Positions 1 through 5,406 of a stretch of 13,281 bases of DNA are shown piece after piece (positions within the stretch are counted from its first letter, which is position 1; the number at the start of each line of letters is the position of its first letter). The notes below the pieces were generated by a model that made no database searches, was not told the origin of the DNA, and saw only the letters and a program-made list of their open reading frames with translations. The stretch is from Actinomycetota bacterium (GTDB lineage: Bacteria > Actinomycetota > Thermoleophilia > Gaiellales > Gaiellaceae), in the NCBI GenBank assembly GCA_013694685.1, contig JACDBY010000078.1, forward strand, positions 1-13,281, given 5' to 3'. Both the position numbers and the translations under genes were made by a program.

Positions 1-6
1 CTTCTA

Positions 7-36
7 GGCACTTTCGGGCGTTAGCCCGGAAGTGCC
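7..36. terminator. 13-bp stem-loop upstream of the first gene
   Basis: Bases 7-19 (GGCACTTTCGGGC) pair with 24-36 (GCCCGGAAGTGCC) around the loop GTTA, with a single T-G wobble (14/29). There is no T-tract on either side, so it is not a classical intrinsic terminator, but U-poor hairpins are common at transcript ends in high-GC actinobacteria. It may close an upstream gene outside the window. It ends only 5 bases before the -10-like hexamer at 42-47, so it would overlap the -35 region of the first gene and could also act as an operator. The structure is plain in the sequence; its role is inferred. Confidence 0.5.
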
Positions 37-41
37 CCGAC

Positions 42-47
42 TATCCT
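42..47 (+). promoter_or_regulatory. Candidate -10 box of a leaderless promoter
   Basis: TATCCT fits the actinobacterial TANNNT -10 pattern and stands exactly 6 bases before the ATG at 54, the spacing expected if transcription starts at the start codon. There is no Shine-Dalgarno sequence before this ATG. No clear -35 is visible; the expected place falls in the loop and right arm of the 7-36 hairpin. Confidence 0.4.
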
Positions 48-53
48 TCCGGG

Positions 54-392
54 ATGCCCCGGAATCGCCAGCCTGCTGCGAGCGACCTCCGGCGCGAGCG
101 TCGCGCGCTGCTCATGCTCCGTGAAGAGCGCCTTCGCGACCTCGGCGGGTTGACGCTCGAGATGTACCGGCGCGACCAGTTCAACGAGGGGCTCGTCGTG
201 GAGCGCTGCGCGGAGCTCGTCGCGGTCGAGGCGCGTGTCTCGGAGATCGACGCGCTCGTTCGAGGGGCGGGACTTCGTCGTCGACAGGCGGCGATCTGCA
301 CGTGTGGCGCGCCGCTCCTCATCGGTGCGCGCTTCTGTCCGAGCTGCGGTCGCTCGCTCGATCTCGTCGAGCTCGACGATCAATCGGCGTGA
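54..392 (+). CDS. Small protein with C-terminal zinc ribbon
   Basis: 112 aa, function unknown. Residues 11-75 are charged and probably helical (ERRALLMLREERLRDLGG, then a Glu/Val/Arg-rich heptad-like stretch to about residue 70). A compact zinc ribbon follows, with Cys82-x-Cys84 and Cys95-Pro-Ser-Cys98-Gly, the usual CxC...CPxCG layout of membrane-linked or nucleic-acid-linked zinc ribbons. No signal peptide or membrane segment is visible. The ATG at 54 lacks a ribosome binding site but has a -10-like hexamer 6 bases ahead, suggesting a leaderless mRNA. The next gene begins 22 bases after this stop on the same strand and also carries a zinc ribbon, so the two are probably co-transcribed and may act together. 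Reality as a gene is well supported by the four spaced cysteines and the tandem arrangement; the role is not known. Confidence 0.75.
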   Translation: MPRNRQPAASDLRRERRALLMLREERLRDLGGLTLEMYRRDQFNEGLVVERCAELVAVEARVSEIDALVRGAGLRRRQAAICTCGAPLLIGARFCPSCGRSLDLVELDDQSA

Positions 393-414
393 GCGTCGAA
401 CCGGCGGTCGGCCC

Positions 415-981
415 ATGAGCGACGAGCGCACCTCCTGCCCCCGCTGCGGCACGGTCGTCGGAGCCCGCCAGGAGTACTGCGTCGAATGCGGCGTCCGGCT
501 ACCCGGCCCGGCGCGATTCGGCCCGCTCCCGGCCGAGCTGCGGTCGCTGCGATTGCGGATCGTCGGGCTCGCGGCCGTTGCGTGCGCCGGCGCGGCGACG
601 GCGATCGGGATCGCGTCGGACAGCTCGGGAGACGCGCGCGTCATCACGGCGACCGGCGGCAGCGTGACCGCCCCGACCCAGGCGGTCGAGCCGAGGACAC
701 GTCTCGTTCGCTGGCCACGGGCGCGGTCCGGCTGGACGATCGTCCTCACGTCCGTGCCGAAGAGCAAGGGGCGTGACAAGGCGGTCGCGATCGCCCAACG
801 CGCCCGCACCCGTCGCCTGCAGCGCGTCGGCGTCCTCGACTCGTCGACATTCGCGAGCCTCCGGCCCGGATACTGGATGACGTTCACGGGCCGCTACCAG
901 AGCGAGGCGCACGCGACGGGCTCGCTCCGGCGAGCACGAGCCGTCGTCAAGGGCGCCAGGGTCCAGCGGATCGAGCCCTAG
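415..981 (+). CDS. Zinc ribbon, membrane-anchored SPOR-like protein
   Basis: 188 aa. The N-terminus is a zinc ribbon (Cys8-x2-Cys11 and Cys22-x2-Cys25). One hydrophobic segment at about 47-67 should anchor the protein with the ribbon in the cytoplasm. A Thr/Gly/Ser/Pro-rich linker (68-100) leads to a C-terminal domain at 107-186 with SPOR-like features: WTIVLTSV as first strand, the Ala-rich helix KAVAIAQRARTRRLQRVGVL, then YWMTFTGRYQSEAHATGSLRRA, matching the usual 'vrvGpy.s.aeA...l..' half. SPOR domains bind glycan strands lacking stem peptides, often at division sites, so a cell-wall role outside the membrane is inferred. The frame is open further upstream, but the ATG at 415 is chosen because it directly precedes the zinc ribbon and avoids overlap with the previous gene. 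SPOR assignment is by pattern only; a generic secreted domain is the alternative. Confidence 0.78.
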   Translation: MSDERTSCPRCGTVVGARQEYCVECGVRLPGPARFGPLPAELRSLRLRIVGLAAVACAGAATAIGIASDSSGDARVITATGGSVTAPTQAVEPRTRLVRWPRARSGWTIVLTSVPKSKGRDKAVAIAQRARTRRLQRVGVLDSSTFASLRPGYWMTFTGRYQSEAHATGSLRRARAVVKGARVQRIEP

Positions 982-993
982 CTTGTTCGCGAA

Positions 994-1021
994 GCACGAT
1001 TCCGCACGAGCGGAATCGTGC
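994..1021 (+). terminator. Perfect 12-bp hairpin, probable terminator
   Basis: GCACGATTCCGC (994-1005) and GCGGAATCGTGC (1010-1021) form a perfect 12-bp stem with the loop ACGA, starting 12 bases after the stop of the SPOR-like gene. It lacks a T-tract. Position and stability suggest the transcript end of the zinc-ribbon pair. Confidence 0.55.
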
Positions 1022-1029
1022 CGCTTGAT

Positions 1030-1046
1030 CCCCGCCTCCGGCGGGG
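1030..1046 (+). terminator. Second GC hairpin, tandem terminator candidate
   Basis: CCCCGCC (1030-1036) and GGCGGGG (1040-1046) make a 7-bp all-GC stem with a 3-base loop (TCC), 9 bases after the first hairpin. Tandem hairpins without U-tracts fit the actinobacterial style of termination. Being palindromic it could act in either direction. Confidence 0.45.
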
Positions 1047-1180
1047 CAATCCCTAAACGCACCCGTATACGCGGTCGCAGTTGCCGACGCGAGTCTGCGT
1101 CCGCAGAGTTCCCGCTCCCTTGGAACACCTCCATTCCATCGAGCTTCGGTTGTCTTAAAAGGCAACGATAGTAACCGAGT

Positions 1181-1209
1181 TTGTAACACGACGCCGAACC
1201 GGGTAGAGT
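1181..1209 (+). promoter_or_regulatory. Sigma70-like promoter for the 153-aa gene
   Basis: A -35 like TTGTAA (1181-1186), a 17-base spacer and a -10 like TAGAGT (1204-1209) predict a start near 1216 and a leader of about 70 bases before the ATG at 1285. This is the best-formed promoter in the window. The AT-richer hairpin at 1149-1166 lies immediately upstream. Confidence 0.5.
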
Positions 1210-1284
1210 GGCGCTCGGAACCGGCAAGGGCCGCGCCTCGAAGGCAGTGGCCATGGGCGAAAACGGACGGGAGGCACAATCCGG

Positions 1285-1746
1285 ATGGATGCCAACCTCG
1301 CGCAGCTGCAGACCTGCATGTACCAGTATTCGCGGGCGATCTACCGCTCCATCAAGGATCTGATCGACCCGTACGTCGATCATCCGACCCGCGTCGAGTA
1401 CCGGCGTGCCGTGCTGTGCGAGTGCGAGGAGACCATGGCCCGGCTCGCCCAGGATCCGCAGTATTTTGCGCGGCCCGACCGGACGCTGTTCCAGGACATC
1501 CGGCGTTACTTCCCGATCACCGCGCAGGCCTACGTCGCGTGGGCGGTGCAGCAGGGTGTCTCCGCCGCCGTCGGCTTCATCGAGGCGCAGCTCGAGGCGG
1601 GCCTCCTCGACGGTGGCGTCAGCCGGTGCAAGGCGACGACGCGTAAGGGCAAGGCGTGCCAGCGGACGCCGCTTCCCAGCCGGGACTACTGCCCGTCCCA
1701 CCAGCATCTCGACCGAGCGACCCTCCCCGCGCGCGCGGCTGCCTAG
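1285..1746 (+). CDS. Unknown protein with C-terminal zinc-knuckle motif
   Basis: 153 aa. The first 110 residues are predicted mostly helical and match nothing I recognise; they contain CMYQYSRAIYRSIKDLIDPY (11-30) and a Tyr/Phe-rich middle. Residues 114-140 form a distinct motif with Cys115, Cys125, Cys136 and His139 in the pattern RCKATTRKGKxC...YCxxH, resembling the short C/C/C/H zinc-binding motif found in DUF5763-like and some phage or viral proteins, usually taken to bind nucleic acid. The tail is Ala/Arg-rich. A GGGAGG ribosome binding site (1269-1274) lies 10 bases ahead of the ATG, and a promoter is visible at 1181-1209, so the gene has its own transcription start. The WYL regulator begins 49 bases downstream on the same strand. 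DNA or RNA binding is a guess from the motif. Confidence 0.75.
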   Translation: MDANLAQLQTCMYQYSRAIYRSIKDLIDPYVDHPTRVEYRRAVLCECEETMARLAQDPQYFARPDRTLFQDIRRYFPITAQAYVAWAVQQGVSAAVGFIEAQLEAGLLDGGVSRCKATTRKGKACQRTPLPSRDYCPSHQHLDRATLPARAAA

Positions 1747-1780
1747 GCCGTTCCGTCATTCCTCACGAAAGTGCCCGCGG

Positions 1781-1786
1781 TAGGGT
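1781..1786 (+). promoter_or_regulatory. Candidate -10 box just before pafBC
   Basis: TAGGGT fits TANNNT and ends 9 bases before the GTG at 1796, so a start at 1793-1794 would leave a leader of only 2-3 bases. No good -35 is seen 16-19 bases upstream and no clear Shine-Dalgarno exists, making a nearly leaderless mRNA plausible. Read-through from the preceding gene is the alternative. Confidence 0.3.
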
Positions 1787-1795
1787 GGGCCAGGC

Positions 1796-3829
1796 GTGTC
1801 ACACGACTCCGACAAGCTGATCCGTCAGCTCTCGCTCGTCGCGTTCCTCATGGCGGAGCGCCGTCCGCTCACCGCACGCGACGTCAAGGGGAACGTCGAG
1901 GGGTACTCGGAGATGTCGGACGAGGCGTTCGCGCGCCGGTTCTACTCGGATCGCGCGGAGCTGACCGCGCTCGGGGTGCCGCTCACCTCGCAACGTGACG
2001 AGTTCACGGGTGAGGAGCTCTACACCCTTCGCTCCGAGCACTACTTCCTCGATCAGCTCGAGCTGGACGAGGACGAGCTCGCCGCGCTCCAGACCGCTCT
2101 CTACACGCTCGAGGGCAAGTTCGCCTATGCCGAGCCCCTGCGGCTCGCCCTCCAGAACCTTGCGCTCGGACGACCGGGATTCCGCCATGCGCCGACGGCG
2201 ACCGCCGAGCGCGTCCGGGTCACGGCGCCCGACTACTCTCCCGAGCTCGGCGCCCGACTCTCGAAGCTCGAGTCCGCGATCTCCAAGCAGCGCACGATCC
2301 AGTTCCGGTACTGGACACCGGCGCGCGACCGCGAGACCGAGCGCCGTCTGAACCCGTACGCGCTCCGGCTCGACGAGGGCGTCTGGTACGTGATCGGGCA
2401 CGACCTCGACCGCGACGCGATCCGCACCTTTCGCGTGGCGCGCGTCCGCTCGGACATCCGGTTCGCCACGCGCCGTGAGCGGGACTTCCGCCAGCCGGTC
2501 GATTTCGACGTCGAGGCGCACAGGGTCGTCCGCCCCTGGCAGATCGGCTCGCAGGTGGGAACGGCACGGATCGAGGTGCAGGGCGACACCGCCTGGTGGG
2601 TGCATCGCACGCTCGCCGACGCGGGCACCGTGGAGAACGGGGTGTTCGAGACGAGCTACTCGACCCTAGGCCCGCTCGTCTCGTGGATCCTGCGCCAGAA
2701 CGGGCGGGCCATCCCACTCGAGCCCGCCGAGCTGCGGCATGAGACGCGCGACGCGCTCGTGCTGCTTCGCGAGCGCCACACGGGCGCCGCGCCTGCAACG
2801 GCACGCGAGCGACGGATCGAGGCTCGACCTCCGGTGGAGCGGCAGCCCGCCGGCCCGGTTGCCCCCGAGCGCTTCGGCGTCCTCCAGGCCCTGCTCGCGC
2901 ACCTCCTCGCGGCCTGCGGAGACGAACGAACAGCGGATCTCGGAGCCGACGAGCTCGCCGGCCGTTTCTCGCTCCCGCGGGAAGAGTTGCAACCCACGCT
3001 CTCGCTCCTCAACCTGGTCAACTTCGGCGGCGGCTGCTACACGGTCTACGCCGAGGTCGACGACGACACAAACCGCGTCCACGTCGACAAGGAGCTCTAC
3101 GGTGACGTCTTCCGGAAGGCGCCGAAGCTGACCCCGCTGGAGGCGCGTGCGATCCGGCTCGCGATCGAGTACGTGGGGCCGACGATCGCGGCCGACGCGC
3201 ACACGCCGCTCGACCGCGTTCGCCTGAAGCTCGAGGAGACGTTCGGCCAGTTCAACCTCGCCCCGGCGAAGGCGAGTCAGGCCGGTGACGACGAGGAGGC
3301 GCTCGTGCGAACGCTCTCGAACGGCGCCGACGAGCGCCGTCTGGTGGAGCTCGAGTACCTGAAGGAGGGCGACGAGGAGCCGTCGACCCGGCTCGTGGAG
3401 CCCTACACGATCGAGCGCGAGCTGCCCTACTGGCGCGTCCACACGTGGGATCGGACGGTCGACGGTCCTCGCACCTACCGGCTCGATCGGATGCGCTCGG
3501 CCCGACTCACGAAGGAGCGCTTCGAGCCTCGCATAGGGTTCGACCCGAACTACCTCTCCGAGCCTGCGGTCGCGCAGCTCTGGCACGCACCACCGATCGC
3601 CCGGTGGAAGCTCGAGCGAGGGGCGCGCGCGCTCACGGATCGCTCGGCTCGCTCGGAGGTCACGTTCAAGACGGAGGAATGGCTGCTCTCCGAGGTGCTC
3701 GCCGATCGCGGCGAGACGGTGGTCTTCGAGCCCGAGTCGATGCGCCGCGCGGTTGCCGCACGGGCGCGCGCCCTGCAGGCCGAGCTAGGGCTCAGCCCTC
3801 GCCGGAAGCGGACGGTAGAGCCAGCCTGA
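1796..3829 (+). CDS. pafBC: PafBC-type regulator with two WYL domains (fused)
   Basis: 677 aa, two copies of the wHTH-WYL-WCX plan in one chain. First half: wHTH at about 5-80; WYL at 165-225 with FRYW (170-173), VWYVIG (196-201) and TFRVARV (211-217); WCX-like tail to about 325. A Pro/Arg/Ala linker spans 328-355. Second half: HTH-like region 356-435, WYL at 512-572 with PYWRVHTWD (544-552) and TYRLDRM (560-566), C-terminal domain 600-670. In mycobacteria PafB and PafC are separate subunits that together switch on the RecA-independent DNA-damage response; some actinobacteria carry them fused, and the length here fits. The WYL module is thought to sense single-stranded nucleic acid. The GTG at 1796 is chosen because the N-terminal HTH follows at once. 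No proteasome genes are next to it here. The 3' end overlaps a convergent kinase gene by 38 bases. A different double-WYL regulator cannot be excluded. Confidence 0.87.
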   Translation: MSHDSDKLIRQLSLVAFLMAERRPLTARDVKGNVEGYSEMSDEAFARRFYSDRAELTALGVPLTSQRDEFTGEELYTLRSEHYFLDQLELDEDELAALQTALYTLEGKFAYAEPLRLALQNLALGRPGFRHAPTATAERVRVTAPDYSPELGARLSKLESAISKQRTIQFRYWTPARDRETERRLNPYALRLDEGVWYVIGHDLDRDAIRTFRVARVRSDIRFATRRERDFRQPVDFDVEAHRVVRPWQIGSQVGTARIEVQGDTAWWVHRTLADAGTVENGVFETSYSTLGPLVSWILRQNGRAIPLEPAELRHETRDALVLLRERHTGAAPATARERRIEARPPVERQPAGPVAPERFGVLQALLAHLLAACGDERTADLGADELAGRFSLPREELQPTLSLLNLVNFGGGCYTVYAEVDDDTNRVHVDKELYGDVFRKAPKLTPLEARAIRLAIEYVGPTIAADAHTPLDRVRLKLEETFGQFNLAPAKASQAGDDEEALVRTLSNGADERRLVELEYLKEGDEEPSTRLVEPYTIERELPYWRVHTWDRTVDGPRTYRLDRMRSARLTKERFEPRIGFDPNYLSEPAVAQLWHAPPIARWKLERGARALTDRSARSEVTFKTEEWLLSEVLADRGETVVFEPESMRRAVAARARALQAELGLSPRRKRTVEPA

Positions 3830-4385
3830 GCGTGGCGCCCTGGGACGGGCCTGGGACGAGCTCCAGCGAGCCCCCGTGCGCTTCGACGATCGCACGCGCG
3901 AGCCAGAGCCCGAGACCCGACGACCCCACGCCGCTCGTGCCGCGCGCGAACGGATCCGCCCCGACATCGAACCCGGGCCCGTCGTCCGTGACCTCGACGA
4001 CGACCGAGCCGTGTCGGGCCTCGACCGCGAGCTCGACCCGTGTGCCGTGTCGCAGGCCGTTCGCAACGAGGTTTGCGAGCGCCTGGCGAAGGCGGGTCTC
4101 GTCCGCTCGGACGAGCAGCCGTCCCTCGCCTCGAACCGACACTCGGTCGGTGGCGAGCGCTCGTGCCGTCGCCACGAGATCGACGGGCTCGAGCCGGAGC
4201 GAGAGCAGGTCGGGATCGGAGAGCAGGCGCTCCAGATCGCGCGCAGCCGCGAGCGCGCGCGCAAGCAGCCCGCGACGCGCCTCGGTCGCCGTGACGCCGG
4301 GCGCCGCATGCACGAGGGCTTCGAGCGCGGCCACCGGGCTCCGAAGCTCATGCGCCAGGAGCGCAAGGCGTTCCCGCTCGCTCAC
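3792..4385 (-). CDS. Minimal soluble histidine kinase
   Basis: 197 aa, only the kinase core. The H-box is at 8-20 (LLAHELRSPVAAL, phospho-accepting His12), followed by the second dimerisation helix (36-65). The N-box is at 100-114 (RQALANLVANGLRHG), G1 at 132-139 (VTDDGPGF) and G2 at 154-163 (GSSGLGLWLA). All ATP-binding boxes look intact. There is no membrane segment, PAS, GAF or HAMP domain, so any sensing must come from a partner protein. The GTG start overlaps the QueG stop as GTGA (4382-4385), implying translation coupled to queG; no response regulator is adjacent. The 3' end overlaps pafBC by 38 bases in the opposite direction. It could phosphorylate a distant regulator or serve as an accessory ATPase/kinase; the link to QueG has no known explanation. 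Confidence 0.85.
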   Translation of the reverse strand: MSERERLALLAHELRSPVAALEALVHAAPGVTATEARRGLLARALAAARDLERLLSDPDLLSLRLEPVDLVATARALATDRVSVRGEGRLLVRADETRLRQALANLVANGLRHGTRVELAVEARHGSVVVEVTDDGPGFDVGADPFARGTSGVGSSGLGLWLARAIVEAHGGSLELVPGPSQGATLRLALPSASGEG

Positions 4386-5392
4386 AGGTTGCGCTCACCG
4401 AGCCGTTCGAGCATGCGCCGTGCGGCGGCTCGGAGCACGTCGTCCTCGTCGTCGAGGAAGGGCAAGGCCAGGCCCTCGTCACCGGCTCGCCCGACGTTGC
4501 CGAGCGCGACGAGCGCGTTTCGCCGCAGCCAGCGGGCATCGTTGCGCGGCACGTAGAGCCGATCGAGGTCGTCCACAAGCCCGGCCCCGTCGTCCGTGAG
4601 CCAGCGGGCGAGTGACACGGTCGGGGTCGACTCGGCAGCGGGTGTCTCGTGGGCACGTCGCTTCTCCACCCCGCGGTTCCAGGGGCAGACGTCCTGACAG
4701 ATGTCGCAGCCGTAGACGCGGTCCTCGAGCGCGTCCATCACGTCCGTCGGCATCTCCCCCGGCGTCTGCGTCCAGTACGAGAGGCAGCGCGTCGCGTCGA
4801 GGACGCCCGGCTCGGCTACGCGGAGCGCGTCCGTCGGACACGCGTCGATGCAGAGCGTGCAGCTCCCGCAGCCGGCCTCGACCGGCCCCGTCGTCTCGAG
4901 CTCGGCGGTCGTGAGGAGCGTGCCGAGCACCACCCAGGAGCCATGCGTGCGCGTGATGAGCATGGTGTTCTTGCCGATGAAGCCAACGCCTGCGCGTTCG
5001 GCTCCAGCGCGATCGACATGCTGGTTCTCGTCGACGAGCACGCGGTAGGGGCCGCCGAGGTGACGACCGAGCGCGTCGAGTCGCGCACGGAGGAGAGCGT
5101 AGTGGTCGCGCCAGGCGTAGCGCGGTAGCCTGCCCTCCCGCTCCGACGGATCGTCGCCGGGGACGTAGTAGCAGAGTGCCGCCGAGACGACCGTCCGGAC
5201 GCCGTCGAGCAACGTCTCCGGATGGCACGAGACCTCCGGACGGGCCATGGTGAAGCGCATCGAGCCGAAGAGGCCGCGCGCTCGACGCTCACGGATGTGT
5301 CGCTCGGTCTCGTCGTACGGCGCGGCCGGCGCCGCTCCGACGACGTCGAGACCGAGCTCCTCGGCGAGATGGCGCAGTTCATCGGAAGTCAT
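4382..5392 (-). CDS. queG: Epoxyqueuosine reductase QueG
   Basis: 336 aa, typical for the family. It reduces epoxyqueuosine to queuosine at the wobble position of tRNAs with GUN anticodons, using cobalamin and two [4Fe-4S] clusters in the cytoplasm. The cluster cysteines are clear: CGSCTLCIDACP (Cys175, 178, 181, 185), Cys203, and CDICQDVCPWN (Cys229, 232, 236). GFIGKNTMLI (137-146) and Asp121 in VLVDENQHVDR match the active-site and cobalamin region, where a conserved Asp is the proposed proton donor. Residues 284-334 form the HEAT-like tail with RWLRRNALVALGN. The ATG at 5392 is chosen because the family N-terminus starts here; the frame is open upstream but that part is Arg/Pro-rich shadow. 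It starts 14 bases from the divergent dehydrogenase gene and is followed by a kinase gene through a GTGA overlap. No other queuosine genes are in the window. Confidence 0.92.
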   Translation of the reverse strand: MTSDELRHLAEELGLDVVGAAPAAPYDETERHIRERRARGLFGSMRFTMARPEVSCHPETLLDGVRTVVSAALCYYVPGDDPSEREGRLPRYAWRDHYALLRARLDALGRHLGGPYRVLVDENQHVDRAGAERAGVGFIGKNTMLITRTHGSWVVLGTLLTTAELETTGPVEAGCGSCTLCIDACPTDALRVAEPGVLDATRCLSYWTQTPGEMPTDVMDALEDRVYGCDICQDVCPWNRGVEKRRAHETPAAESTPTVSLARWLTDDGAGLVDDLDRLYVPRNDARWLRRNALVALGNVGRAGDEGLALPFLDDEDDVLRAAARRMLERLGERNL

Positions 5393-5406
5393 GCGACGAT
5401 GGTGCC
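5393..5406. promoter_or_regulatory. 14-base divergent start region
   Basis: Only 14 bases separate the ATG of queG (minus, 5392) from the ATG of the dehydrogenase (plus, 5407). On the plus strand GACGAT (5395-5400) ends 6 bases before the ATG; on the minus strand CACCAT (5404-5399) ends 6 bases before its ATG. Both keep the A2 and T6 of TANNNT. Each promoter's upstream part would lie inside the other gene. Leaderless transcription from overlapping promoters is the simplest reading, but the boxes are weak. Confidence 0.3.

Larger units (their letters stand above)
982..1284. other. Gene-free spacer with hairpins and a promoter
   Basis: This 303-base stretch has no convincing coding frame. It begins with two strong hairpins (994-1021 and 1030-1046) and ends with a promoter (1181-1209) and ribosome binding site for the next gene. 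In between are a short near-palindrome at 1094-1107 (TCTGCG-TC-CGCAGA) and an AT-richer imperfect hairpin at 1149-1166 (GTTGTCTT/AAGGCAAC), which sits just upstream of the promoter and could be an operator. No tRNA-like cloverleaf was found. Confidence 0.6.

Noticed and set aside
499..1707. Long open frame on the minus strand (about 400 codons) spanning the SPOR gene, the spacer and the 153-aa gene
   Set aside because: It is Arg/Ala/Gly-rich, matches no family, and crosses two well-supported plus-strand genes and their terminators; a shadow of high-GC codon use.
1766..1775. CGAAAGTGCC, the reverse complement of part of the 7-36 hairpin
   Set aside because: A 10-base match is expected by chance many times in a window of this size and composition; the second arm is not repeated.
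1799..3586. Two long minus-strand open frames opposite pafBC
   Set aside because: They mirror the third-codon GC bias of a gene with two recognisable WYL domains and show no domain of their own.
3445..4599. Plus-strand open frame of 384 codons covering the pafBC end, kinase and queG end
   Set aside because: Ser/Arg/Pro-rich translation without motifs; the minus-strand genes there have intact catalytic signatures.
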